Origin: Cristatella mucedo
Lineage: Eukaryota > Bryozoa > Phylactolaemata > Cristatellidae
DNA: 64,000 nt
Direction of reading: 5' to 3'
Assembly (NCBI GenBank): GCA_009760855.2
Contig: WPIO01000065.1
Coordinates: 1,769,001 to 1,833,000, forward strand
This document shows positions 23,801-37,900 of the stretch, piece after piece. A program made the position numbers and the translations under genes. The first letter of the stretch is position 1, and each line of letters starts with the position of its first letter. Below the pieces are notes generated by a model that saw nothing but the letters and a program-made list of their open reading frames with translations, did no database searches and was not told the origin of the DNA.

Positions 23801-26800
23801 CATCACAGCGACAACGCTTTCATCTCTGCTGGTTCGCAGCGCTGAAGCGTACTTGTTAAAGCAACCGCCACTCACCCGATAATAGCCATCTCAGCTGCGA
23901 CTGCAGGTCAGCCAGTCTTCTACTGAATTCCTCCAAGGGCGGAGTATAGGCAGTTGAATATTTTAGCAGTTTTATGTCTATAAAGTGATTCACAAATAAA
24001 GTTATACACTGAAAAACAAACAACAAACATCCTATTGAAGAAACGAAACCATTCCGGATTCCAAAATAAGTTAAAACAATAGAATGCATTGGGAAACTAC
24101 TTCCTTTAAAAAACTGACCACTTTTTTTATTTAAATTTTTAATCGTTGCATTGTTAAACCATCCGCAATCATAGAAAATTAATCAGCTCGTTCAGCTGCT
24201 TCACTTGAAGACCGCTGGCGCCCGAAGCTTCTGCTCTACCGGTCGTAGACCGAGGAACTCACACCAATAATTCTTACGCAACGATATCTTATCTGGTTTG
24301 GCTCACCGGGTTAAGGTGCTCGAATTTGATGGCCGTGAGCATGGGCTCAAGCCCTGCATCATACGTGACGAGCCTGGATGTAATTTAGGTTCTCTTAGCG
24401 TGCTATACACATGAATTATATTTTACATATTTTTTCACTCCTGATGCATTTTCTTGCTTTGCTTTAAGAGTCTATGCTAAGTTTAAATTCAAGGAAAATA
24501 CTTAAAGAGTATACGTTAACGTGTAACGTGGCTCACCTTCACTGTCTGTTAAGAGGAACAAGACTGGATTCGCCACACTTGTCTTACTACAGTTGGCGGA
24601 CATCAAAGCTGCTTGAACTTTGGCAAGTCGGGCATCTGAAGGATCCATCTCCGCGATCGCTTCGTCCAAGACTTCAACATCTTGGATAGAGTCAAAGAAT
24701 AACTCAAGCAGGAAAAGGCACAGTGCAAGTCGGATTATCCATTTGTTACGAACGGGATCCATTGTGACCACAGCAGCCTTCCTTACAACAGAGCTAGAGC
24801 CGAGATTTTGAAGTCCAGGGGTTGATTCATGCTCGCTACCGAGACTTAACGCTGATACTTTATGGAGTGCAGCACTCAATTTGTCTTGCTTGATTTGCTA
24901 CGCTTGACATTCAAAATAAATCTCGGTTACTATAGAAAACAGTCTAATATACTTAAGTTTATTCATATGGTGAGGGCATCGGCACGTTATGACAAGCTTA
25001 TTTCTGGAAGTAGTTGCAAGTAAGCAGTTTATGACCACGACTGCAAGCGCTTGTCGTTGCGTTGATAAATAGTTTATTTCCGAGTTGTCTCCTAGAATTA
25101 TTGTGCCTCAAGGTAGCCAAAAGGTAACGATGAACTCCAGAAATCTTTTTTGCATGCGCCATCTTGGTGTTTCTTCTTTTCAACCATTCTCTCTCATCCG
25201 GTGGTGGAAGAAAGAAGCCATAATTCTTTTTGCTTCGGACGCTGCTTTTCGCACGCGGCGACTTTCGCCACTACTCGCCATCGTCTGGTCATCACCTGCT
25301 CCCCAGTTAGCAGTGACACGAAGAGGCCTTGAAAACATTGGATCCTGGATGTCGGCAATTGTACTTCAACTAAAAGACGATATAACCGAATTGTAACGCA
25401 TAGGACACACCACGAGTGTGGCCAGACTAGGAGATTTTGCACTTCTAATTTACAACGCTGTTGTATGAGCGGCACCGTGTGCTCGCAACTTAGGTGATGC
25501 CTTAGACAAATGCCGACATTTTAAAGTTTCATTAAGAAGACTGCTTCCACAGCTAGCCATTACGTTATTTCCCCATCGGAGATTAAGGACTGTCTACCAC
25601 AGTGGCTTGGAAAACATTTAAATAGCTATCCGATACTGTCTAGGATGGATGGTAGCAATTTCATTTGGTTGGGCTACCTACAAAAAGCCACTAGGCCAAT
25701 GCAGCTGGTAATGAATGTGCTTTCAAGGTTAGTTAAAGAAAATGCCAGAGATTCAGCCACGTGTCTTCTTTGTGAAAGAGCTGCGATGACATCCGGTTGA
25801 TCAATGGCTACGGAGGCTTAGGCTATAAGTTCGCCGTAGAAAAGCCTCCTGAGCAATGCCCACTTAGTCTGTGTGGCTTTGTGGGGTTACAGAAGGAGGT
25901 ACAGTGCATTGCAGTCCTTGTATTTCTTGCTCTGCGAAGTAAGCTACGCAGAGCCACCCCAGCCTTTTAGAGTTGCAAGTGGGCAAAACCGTGTTATCTT
26001 CTTTCACCTCGGCGGCATTGTGCGGGTACTCTTTTTTCTGCCTACTCGGGGCTTTAGCGAGGTTACAGTGTTGAACTTAGGCAAGGTATTGACACCTGCA
26101 CGAAGGAGAAAAATATCAACAATTAAATGATCGAGAAAGAAACGGAATGCGGTATAGGTAGGCGGATTTGGCAGAACTGCTATCTAATCTCTGCAGCCGC
26201 TCTCTATCCGCTATTATTGATCCAATGTATTCGGGGTAGCAACGGTGTAGCCTAGAGAAACTAGCAGTGAGACGGGTGTGGATGGACTGTATGAACGGAT
26301 TGACGCACACTCGGTGAGTGCTTGCCATGCAAAGACATCATGATACTTTCACAAAGATGATTCTAGATCAGTAATGAGGATAATCCGTATGCTCCACAGC
26401 AGTCAAGCCGTAAAATAAATTGGTATGTAGAATGGCTTGGTTGGAAGGTGACGTAGGAGCATTATTACTGCCCCACCCGTCTCCCCAGTGGGTGCATGCA
26501 AAGCACCACAGATGTGCATAGCGACCGACAGCTGCTCGGAGTTACACTCGCAGCTGCACTTGTTCGAACTTTGCAGCAGTGCACACGAAAAGAGGCGAAG
26601 GGAATGAAGAAGAGTACATTTTTCTTGACGGTAGCGCAGCTAGCTGCTCAGACTAGTCACAGATCAGCAGTTAACTGAAAGGCCTTGACGCCGTTGCACA
26701 GGAAGTAGCCCCCCCCCCCCCGATCAGCGACCTCCAGGTATCGGCCCGCAACGGCAGCGGCAAAATGAGGTCCCAGAAAAAAGCTGTCCTGGAATATTCG

Positions 26801-29800
26801 CGAGGGAGATCGATAGACAGACAGACAAACAGAGAAGGATGCTGTGTTCGACACACATGCTAGCTGAGTGCCGAACGGCAGAGGCTTGCTTGGACTCCCA
26901 AGTCGCTGCAGAGATGTTTCACACCCACCGACTGTCGCGGACGAGGTCCGACGGGTAACTGAAAGTGAAGGTCATCTGATCAAACTGCCTCATTTTGCTA
27001 AGCAGCAAAAGAACCTTATAGGCTATCCCCATCGTTTGCAGTGGGTAGTATAGAACTGTTTGCCGCACGACTCGAACCCGCGATCGGGGTCGTAACATGC
27101 GAGCTCCTGACCCCTGGGCGGAGACCCAGGGATGGCCGGTCACGACCCCTTACCGGCCACATGCGCCTAGGCCGCTGAGTGGTGCGGGCTCTTTCTCTAC
27201 TCTACACTACCCCTTTTCGCTGTTTCCTAGTCCCATCCTGGTTCGAGCCCTTGCCTGTTGACCCTTCTTTCGAACCTTCTTTTCACCTTTTTATCCCCTT
27301 CTGTTGGAGCGTGTGGAGGTGTGGAATCCCATTCATCGGCGCCAATTCCCGGCAGTGAAGTCTACAGCAGCAAAGCCTTCTGCGACCGGCCGGCTCTGAA
27401 TCAGTCGCGCCAAGCGGCGACGACTCGCGCTGCAAGCACACTAGTTGGCCTGGAGTGGCCCCGCATGTAAAATACACGACGTGCTCACGCCCACGCTCGC
27501 GAATGCCGGTCGGCCTCATGCGGTCCTTCGACGCACAATGCTCAGAGGTACTCACAGCCTCACTGGCTGCCGGCTTGCGGGCATCCATGGCTAGCGAACC
27601 CACCCAGGGCGACGTCCAGATCTTAATTTTTGGCTCGAAAGCGAGGCCTCGGACCGCAGATGCTAGCTCGAAAGACTTTTGGCCAGAAGCTATTGGACAG
27701 TGACCCAGCATATTAGAAGGATACTCGTTGCACCAAGAATCCGCAAACGTTCCTTAACGGCGACGTTTTCCTCGGGTGCTGGCCGACAAGCAGAGAGGCG
27801 CCAGATGCGGCCAGAGTAACCCATCTCCCTCATCATAGCAGCTATATGAGCCGACGTGTTGCCATTGCCGTCATCGATGTGCACGACGTCGAAGTCGGCA
27901 GTCAGCATGTCGCGCATTGCACGAGCGGCCAGACAGCTCGTGTAGTCCTAAAAGACAGAAGGGCCTGTGACGATTACGACAGAGCTGTCTCAAGAGTCAT
28001 GTGAAGGAGGCTCACTTAACTAACTGCGACTCTAGAAGTGCAAGCAGCAGGCGATACAATTGCTCACACAATAGGAAAAGACCCGGTGAATGTAAATAGA
28101 CGATATTTCGTCAAGGTGATCCCAATGGAAATATTTTCTGCACCGATTGGTAATCGGGTACCTATTGGTGTGGCTCTAAGTATTGCATACATTTATCGAC
28201 CGTTAACATTTCTGTGTGGACAGCTTGAATTTATCGACTGACATTGGCGAGTCTTGCTTTCCGCTGTTCAGCGTCAGCATTGTGAACCAGCTAGGTTATG
28301 AAGCTGCTAATTATTAGCGAGTCAGCTGGTTGTCGCTCACAACTCTTACTGGTCACGTGCAGCCCTTTTTTGCTGTGGAATAGGCATCTATACGTTACGA
28401 ACAAGGACTCGTCAATCTAATATCGGTGCAGCAGCTACGACCCGTTAGCCGTCCCTCGAGGTGCAAGCACCGCATGCACTTGTCCTGCGTCTGCAATACC
28501 AGCACCGGCTAGTGGAGCTTTGTTTTTGGCCAAATATTTGAGTTCTGCAGCAGCTAAAGCGATTTCACAATAGTTATCAGTCATCCAAACGTGAATGTCT
28601 TGGGTGGAGATGGTCAGGGAATTACAGTAAGTACACAATCGGATGAGGAGTTGAAGGATATTATAGAGCTGATTGTCATTGCCGTAAAAATGAGAGCCAT
28701 GACTGCACGTCGGTCAGGGAGAGAGTGTAGATAGCGAAGAGAAGGGTTCTAAGACCGAACCCTGATGTACCACGGGTCTTTAAAGGCTCTTTAGATCGCC
28801 GATAGCCATTTGCATTTACACTCTGGCATCTCTCAATGAGGCAGGTCCTAACACAGTTCGCACCGTGCCAGTTCTACCTAGGCGTGTGGCGCGGTTCTCA
28901 AGAAAGACCTGGTGGTCAATAGAGAGGCTCTGTGCGATTCTTTCAGGTATCTACTGAGATAGAGCTAAAGCGAATGGTGTTTGCCTGTCTCCAGCCACCA
29001 AGTAAAGTCCTGGTAATCTGCGTGTCAGGAAAGCCAAGGGTTCAGAAGATACATTTTGACAGGCTTCCTTTTCACCAAATGTGAAGTGACAAGAAGAGGT
29101 TAGGTTCTCTTATTGTGAAGTCTGAAGTTATACTATTATTTTGAGGCCTAGTTCGGTGTTTTCATCACTTTTGACAATGAAGGTGATTAGAAGACAGCTA
29201 CAGTGATAGCTGTAGAGAAAGCATCTGAACATCCTCGGTAGCAATTAATGTTAGAGCCTGAGGAGGTTGCGAAGCCGAACGCTGCCGTCTACCGCAGAAG
29301 GCTATGTACTGTCCATTTTATTCTACCGTTTGACAAAGACCTTCTCAACGAGGAAGACTTGTGTAATGTTAATATTACTAGTAAATCATCTGTATAGCGT
29401 CGAAGAGAGCCAACTCTCTATCGAAGCGCTCTACTGCTCGTTGTAAGAGTGGCAACAAACAATATTTAATGACAAGGAAGATATCCCGCACGAGCAAAAA
29501 ATATAAATATAATTCATTTATATAGCGCCCCAAGAGAACTTAATCTCTATTCAGGCGCTTCACATATGCCTCGGGGCTCGAGCCCACGACCTCAGTCAGA
29601 CCTTGGTCGGGGCGAGCACCTTAACCACTAGACCAAACCTAAGATGCACGAATATGTATGCAATGCTACAAAAGAAGACAATCAGACCGCTGGCTAGTGG
29701 AGCGTATGCGTTTAGTCGATCCGTTTTGAGTTAATCAATGATACGCAAATGACAATGGTTAGGAGACTGATGCCACGCAATCGATGTGTAGACGTTAAAG

Positions 29801-30438
29801 TAAATTTTATGCTGCCATAATGGCTGGTGCTGTACACACGCGCGTCTCTGTGGACTTGGAGTATACCGCCCTACTTTAAGGACGTGGACTAATAATAAGG
29901 TGCGGGTGCTCTTGATTACTTCCGCGCTTACGTTCAGGGAGGGCGTTCATGATATCTATCGTGCTCTGCTACCGCCGCCACAACACATGCACGCCGCATC
30001 GCTGCGGCTTCTAACACTGTTGGCAGTGCCTCGAGGCATTGCTTGGCAGTGCTTCGAGGCATTGCTTGTCAGTGCTGTTGGCACTGCTTGGCAGTGCTTA
30101 CTATTGGCAGTGCCTCGAGGCGCATACTTCACCCCTGCCTCTGCCGTGCGTCTGCGAAGACTGGCACCGTTTCAGCGCCGTGTTTTGTCCAAAGGATTTC
30201 AATAGAAAAAACAGACCGTGTGCGCTCGTAAAACTATTTCAATTCGCTTAATTTGTCTTAGTTTGTTCCGCAGCATCTCTCCATATTTCTTACGGTGTCT
30301 GTGTGCACTCCCATAGAGCACTAGAGTGCAGATGAGAGGGTCTCCCACTTTCTCTCCGCTTCTCGCTCTCTCTACATCCTTCTTTCCTTCTTTTCCGCTC
30401 TGTCTCTATTACCCTCGCTTACCTCACTCTTTCTCTCG

Positions 30439-30530
<92 letters not shown>

Positions 30531-33500
30531 CTCTCTTTCTTTCTCTTACTCTCTCTCTCTCCCACCCTCTCTCTCTGTCTCTCTCTCTCTCTTTCTCTAG
30601 CTCAACAACGAAGACGGAAATAAAACGCACAATATCAAGGCCAGACGTGGCACTTGATTCGACACTCACCTGAACCACGAGGTGTCCGTTTTTCACCAAA
30701 GAATGAGCCATTAGTTCTTGCATGCAGTCCGGTGGAAATATGACTGTATCGTCGCAGAAAGCGTCAAAACGGTAAGTTCTTCCGCAAGGGACACCGTCGT
30801 AGTCCGCTTGCCTGTACGAATCCTTTGAAAGCGCTCTGATAACGTCTTCCTTGCTTAAACGCAGTACACAATAATAATAACAATAGTAATAATAATACAT
30901 TTGACAAAGCGCCCTCAGAGAACGCAAGCTCTTTCTAGGCACTTTACATTTGCTGGAAAGGAATATGTGCCTGTTATTGTCTGTGCTTTCTAGCAGTGCC
31001 GGAGCTTGCGTCAAAATCGAGACCAACTTTTGACGAACTCCGCCGTGTTCCAATACCGCGGGTTCACCTGCGTGTATTGATGATGCACGTACCAGTCGCT
31101 AGCAATGCTACAGAGGTCAGGCGTCACCCGTATTCGTCATACGTCTGCTGGCAATCACACCCTTTACGAGAGCCGCGTTTAAGGCTTTGTCCTGTCCGGT
31201 AATGGAAGCTCCACACTCCGTTTGTAACACTGCACTGTACGATGATGCATCGCTTAAGAGACACTTTCCGCAGACCTAGCCGACCGCTGGTGAATTTTAG
31301 GGGGGGGGGGCAGGGGGCTAACGACCACCTTTGATTTAGTGGTTGCCAGAAAATTGGCTTAACGGGGCAAATCGATCTGCCGGGACACGTTCGTACGCAC
31401 AATTCTGGCGCACAATTACGAGTCGGAGGGGGCTACAGCTTTTCAAGAGCTTTCTTGCTAAGCAAGTTAAAACAATGTCATGCCTTTTAATACCAGGTCT
31501 GCTATTTTAAAGACGGCTGATAATTAGACTTGGCCAACTGGCATTATCCGCAGGAGGTCACCTACAAGTATCTTGCCATTCAGACTTTTCAGCCATGCTG
31601 CGGTATCTGCTTGCACTTGCAGCTCTGTGAGGCGGTGGCAATAGCTGAGCAAGCAACATCCACCCCAAAGACTGCAAGAGCCTTCCTTAAGGGCTCACCA
31701 CCATACAAGAATTGTTTGCCTCGTCTCTTTATACCTGCGTACTGTTGCTTTGGTCGGCGCAGGGTCAGTTTCTAGCAACACCGAGTACAGACGAAGGCGC
31801 TTGCCATAAGTCGGACGAACTCACCTTGATTGCAGACTGTTTATCCAAGCATGCACGAGATGAGTGCCCTGCGACGGACTCCACTTAGCTCGTGACGAAT
31901 CGGGCAGTAAGCCATCGATACTTCGCACGTTCGCGTCAATCTTTATCCGAGCTAGTGCTGCGTTCATCTTGCAGGCGACGCTGCGAATGGCTAGATCTAC
32001 GGAAACGACGTCATCCGACGAGAGGTCCCCCTTTCGGCAAGGAAGTGGCTGGAATTTTCTTAGCTGAGAGTCGCAAAGCATTACCATGACCAGAGGCTCT
32101 ACCTCCAGCAGCTGAAACATGCATCGGGAAGCAATCAGGTGGTATCTTGACCAAGTTTCCTTTCTGGGCAAAGGGCTAATTCAAGGCAGCTTCACTCTGA
32201 GGTCCTAGGCGGCGAGCAAGTTTGCGATTGCTGAAGGATCAGTTTGGATTCAGGAGGTCCAGTGCTTCCGCGGCAATCGTACACTCCAACTCGAAAGCCT
32301 GCCCGTTAATCGCAGACTGTAGCATATCTGAATGCCCTACTTACTCCAACCATAATACAACCTAGCCATAGCGTGCATTCTAATCTTTGTAGCTGCCAGA
32401 ACCTGCAGCCGGACACGAGCTGTCGAGATCAAACGGTTTGAGGTGACGCATTCTTCTGCGATAAACAAGCAACGGTCAACATCGGTCATGAGCAGCTTTC
32501 AAGACTCGTATTGGTTTTTTAGGGGGGTCTCTTAAAAGACACTTTAAGCCTCAGTCCTTTCCTTGTTTACTTAAGAAAGGGCTCGTGTGTTTAGGGTGAG
32601 TCTAGGTCGTGGGAGAGACAAGTGCTTCTCCTAAGGACTCAGTGGTAGGCAAGGAATGACGGGCTTATGCTAATGCATACTAGCGCGTAGAAACGGCACT
32701 TATGTGACCAGCTAGCTACGCAGTCTCAGAGAATTCTCGTCCATGCTGTGCTCACTTGTGTAGTAGTTGCTCCTATAGTGAGTGGGCCTAGCTTGAACTT
32801 GTTATAAACTGGCAATTTTTACGGTGTGACTATTTTACTTCTACCTTTATACAGAAAAGAAAACAATACAATTTTGAATGTAAATCCGTCTGTAAACACA
32901 ATGCTTCGGCGTTTCTTAAAATCTGTGTCATTTGTGATATTTATAGAATTGTGGTTCAGCTATAATGAGTGTCATTAAAAATTAATTATCTGAGAAGATT
33001 ATTTACTAGTTTTTATATCTAGCTATGACATGCAATCTCAAAGTCAAAATTGAACAATAAATTGTGCATTGAATCACCATGAAATATTTCTCAATAAGCT
33101 TTTCAGGACTATTTGAAATTAAGTGATTATATAATTACGAAAGCACGTAATTTACCACGCCTGGGTCGATGTGAGGCACCTCTCGAGATATCCTGCCGCG
33201 GGATTAAAAGCTGCAACTGACGCTAACTCATGTATGGTCCATAGTTCGTAGGCTCAAGGTTAACCTCGCATGATTCAAATTCTATTGGGCACTGACAGGT
33301 CGCAAAACGAGTTTAATGATTTCAGCTCCAAAATTAATTTTATTATTTGCTGATAGCGGCTGCGCCCAACATTCAATTTATTAAACATTTATAGTTATAT
33401 TTAATGGCAAGCAATAGTGAAGAGTGGGCTTTCAATCCCCGCATTATGTAATTACGTATTTAAAAGCCTATCTTAGGAGATTATCTCTCAATGAAATGGT

Positions 33501-34862
33501 AGAAAATGCCTCGGTCGTAGACTTTTGGTGAATACGAGATAAAGGCTCACTCAGCAAATGGTTTCAATTTTGTGCGACGAATAGAAAGAACAATAGAGAC
33601 ATAGGAGAACAATAAAGAACAATAGAGGCAGAGTGTAATAGAGCAGTAAGCGCACACTAGAAGGGCAATGAGAATGAATAGACAGGAAGCGAAAGCAGCA
33701 GCCTCCTCAGAAGCAGAAACCTCAGACACAAGAGACGTAATGTTGCAACAACGCTACTGACGATAGGCCAGACGAGCTACGGAATTTGTACTTAGTGCAG
33801 ACGATTTTTTGCGGGCAATGCGTTTAAGTGAGCCCGGGGTGGAATGGCTGGCCGAGGTCAATCGGCTGATCGAGACTCCGCCGTTAAGCTATTCGTGGGC
33901 GAACAAAATTGAAGAGCCTGACCGAAACAGTCAGTCTTAGCGAGGGTCTGCCGATCGATCGGTCTGCCGCTCTGACGCCATTGCGGCTGAGCGTTAGCAA
34001 AGCTATACTCTTATTTACACGGTCATTTATTTTAATACTGAATGTCATGTACCCGCGATTTTTCTTTGACACACGCTTGCTTGCAGTGATATTAATAGCC
34101 CCTATTTCAGGGCTAGCAATAGAAGCAAATCTCTATCCAGATGATTTAAAACTCACTGCAAAAGAATCAATAACTATGAGTGTATTGCAACCAAAGCGTC
34201 AATCTGGGAAAAGAAAAAAAAGGAAGCAAGTTTCATTCTTAGACAAATCGAAAAAAGGCACAAGATGACGCACTCGGCCGCACGGTTTTGTGGCGCCCCT
34301 CTCTATTGGCACGCACTGAAGCACGCAGCGTGTAAGCACGCAAAACACGCCGGAATCATCTACCGGCTCGCGGAGAGGAGCGCGGAGAAGAGCTCGGGAA
34401 GCTGAGGAGAGCGGATGCGTCGTAAGCTGCGACTACAATATTCAGAGTCAATGCAGGCGGTGATAAGTCATAAGCGAAGGACACTTTATCGTTTCATAAG
34501 AGCTTAATAATATAAATATAATTCATTTATATAGCGCCCCAAGAGAGCTCGATCTCTATTCAGGCGCCTCACACATGCCTCGGGGCTCGAGCCCGCGACC
34601 TCAGCCAGACCTTGGTCAGGGCGAGCACCTCAAGGCCTGATCACTAGAAGATTTCGGTTTAGTGCGGTGAACGGCGAGATGCCTGAAGCCGATGATTAGT
34701 TGGTGCGGGAGGACACTCGAGGAGTATGCTTTTTCCGGGCGACTAGCAATCGAAATCGTCTCGCAGGGGTGCACAGTAGATTGGTCCCGAATGGACGTAC
34801 GAGCCTGATTCAACAAATGCTTTGTTTCTTACACACACACACGCACACACACACACACACAT

Positions 34863-34922
<60 letters not shown>

Positions 34923-37900
34923 TTATATATATAATTCATTTGTCTAGCGCCCAAAGAGAACTTGATCTCAATTCAAGCACTTCACACATGCCTCGGGGCT
35001 TGAGCCCACGACCTCAGCCAGGCCACGGTCGGGGCGAGCACCTTAAACCCTGGACCAAACCAGCTCGGTGGCGTCAGTTTCTTGTGGTTATCAGTCTTGG
35101 TTCGCCAGACTCACCGCATGTCAAGACAGTACCGATGGCGTCGGAGACAAAAAGCCGTAGCGATGCAGTCTGCTGCCCACGTGGAATGCCAAGTTCCACG
35201 TGGGCAGGCCTCGTTGCTTGGCCACCGGCCGCAGAGAGCACCGATTACGAATAGCCTGATCCCCCACCGACGACCGGCGTCCGGAGGTGAGCGGGGCACG
35301 AGCAATGCAGCTGTACTTATCCACTCCCTTCTGGGCCGCCACGGCCAGGGTATCGACAGTTCCGTCGAATGGAACCTGCTGTCGAAAATAACTGCGTCCG
35401 GGCCGTTTCTGACGACGATCTTTCTCTCTGCCTGGCTCGTCAACCGATGTATAGTAATTTGCCTGACCACTACGCCCATATTATGTCCAGCCGCATAAGA
35501 AACCGTATGCTGCCACATCAAGTCAGCTATTACTCTCTTAGCATGCCGCCACCTCAAAGGATCTCTAATTTGTGAGTCACTGGCATTTATAGTACCCAGC
35601 CACAGCAGGTATGGCCAATCGCTGGCCTCTTACAGCGAAGCGAGCCCTTCGAAAATACACGCCTTTCCGCTCAGCAGCGCATAGTCGCACTCTTGCTTTC
35701 TGCTGAAGTGCACGCTATCCGAGGTAGAAGTCCTGTAAAATACGCTCAATGGTGCCTTTTGGCATCCGATCATCACTCACTAGGAATCTAAAGCTTCAGC
35801 TCCTTCTCCAGGTCGAGTTGTAGAGCAGTCTACTCAAAAAACCGTGAACCGCATTATTCGCATTATCGCGATGCACTGGTCAGACTCCAACGAGGGAACA
35901 CGGTTAAGGACTGGCACTTTGTGGTAGTGGAAAACATGACAACGCTAGCAGCCTTGGGTATAGACTTCAATAAAAAAGTTCCTCAGTGGTAATTGAGGGA
36001 TGCCAGGGACTCTTACATGAAGAATATAATTTGTAAGATAGCGTACTTCCATAAGAAATGCCGGCGATTCCGGAAAGTAGTGTTATCTTCTGGGTTAGAA
36101 AAGTGAACCTCATGAACACACCGGTGACATTTTGTGTCTATCAGTCAATTGACCATGCTGAACCTGTTTCAGAATTAGTGTGCTCGGGGCGATGGCAACG
36201 ATGGGAATAGCCTGCATGAACTTGATGTGGACACGATAGCATTCCATTTCTTAGGGAAGCAGAGGTAATAACTAACAAGTTTATATCAAACATTTTCCAA
36301 GAATTTTCCAAATACTACCAGGTTTTAGGAATTTTTAATGAGCTCTAGCTCAACTCAATGCTGAAGCCGCAAGCATTGCCTGTGCGACTTTACCAAAAGA
36401 GCATTCCACCCGCTCTCCGTGCCGTAGTTAAGAAGAGGCTAAGTTAAAATGCTGGAAGACGGTATCATTGCAAAATTCCCAAGTCAACCCCAACAAATGA
36501 TTGTCAGAGAACGCTCAGGAGACCATGGAATTTGTGTCAATTATTGCCAACTTAATATGATCTTTGTGAGAAGCAGCTACCCATTGCCGAATTTCACAGA
36601 GGCGGTTTATCAGCTTCACAAATACAAGAATTTTGCATGCCTCATTACGACACCTACTTACCACCACATTCAATTCGCTTTAGCAGATAGACTAGAAGCG
36701 GCTGTGCCATTACCATTACATTTGTGGCCTATACCAGTATTCTAGTATACTATTCAAACTCAACAATGCACCCGGATACATCCCAGTGTGTTGTCAATGA
36801 GATCATTCATTTACTTGACACAAATTGTTTCGATAATACTTCGACGACTGAATCTGCTTTCATGAAATCATTTTGTTTGTTTTTTAAGCATGATTTTACT
36901 TACCATTTAATTGCATTTCCCTTTGCAGCAAATATAAAGCGCCTAGAAAGAGATTAAGTTCTCTGAGGGCGCTTTATCAAGTACATTATTATTATTATTA
37001 TTATTATTATGAATATTAGGACGACCATCTTCCTCACTCCGATAAATTCCTGAGCCTTTCAAGGTCATCTATCATCGCCGAGCTGATTTGGCCCAGTGGT
37101 TAAGGTGCTCGCCCCAACCAAGGTCTGGCCGAGGTCGTGGGCTCGAGCCCGTGGCGTATGTGAAGTGCCTGAATAAAGATTAAGTTCTCTTAGGGTGCTA
37201 TACAAATGAATTGCATTTAATTTTTTTTTTTATCTAGGGTCAAACTGTCTGAAAGAAGTATTGCTCTGCCTTATAGGAGGTGTATAAGGGGGATCGGATT
37301 GTTGCAGTAAGTCAATGCCGCAACCAATTTCAGTCACTCGTGATTGGCAAATACTTGAGGATATTGATGAACTGTAATAGCTTCTAGGACTTGTCTTCGG
37401 AACTGGCGAAGTACACGAGGTCTCAACACAAATCTTCAATCTCAGTGGCAAGAATCATCATTAAGCGCAAGATCAGTGACTTATCGTGTCAAATTAGACA
37501 CACATGTCGCGGGGCATGACATTTCTTAGTACACTTACACCGTTTACTGCACTGTAAAGAACCACAACTACTGCTGAAAGCATACTATTAACTTCAGGAT
37601 AAACAGCGTTAATTCACAGGAGCCTGTATTGGCAGAGGATAGTTGGGAAAGCTACAGATGCTTTACCAAGAATTGAATACCGGCTCGTTGGCTTGGCCCA
37701 GTGGTTAAGGTGCTCGCCCCGACAGTGGTCTGGCCGAGGTCGTCGGCTCGAGCCCCGGCGCATATGTCAAGCGCCTGGATAGAGATTTAAGGTCTCTTAG
37801 GGCGCTATACAAATGAATGTTTTTTTTAAATAGACCCGATAGCGGTCGTGATAATAATAATAATACATAAATTAATGCAAATAAGGATGATCATGTAAAA

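Noticed and set aside
27556-27689. Exon-like minus segment [20 protein letters not shown] with a GTGAGT donor, next to NSUN7 exon 5
   Set aside because: It would need a 44-bp intron. NSUN7 homology runs directly from exon 5 (LGAT) into exon 6 (NVEVLDEAI), leaving no place for it. The upstream part of the open frame ending at 24680 (24681-24899) is rejected for the same reason.
28438-28638. Minus frame [20 protein letters not shown] as a gene exon
   Set aside because: It matches the [16 protein letters not shown] region of the LINE RT and belongs to a LINE relic.
35115-35557. 148-codon minus frame with a good donor at 35114
   Set aside because: It cannot be an NSUN7 exon: exon 2 ends and exon 3 begins in phase 0 with continuous homology, while this frame ends in phase 2. 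Kept only as an unexplained observation.
37089-37149. tRNA gene
   Set aside because: A- and B-box-like sequences belong to SINE1. There is no acceptor stem or full cloverleaf, and the unit recurs with a LINE-type tail.
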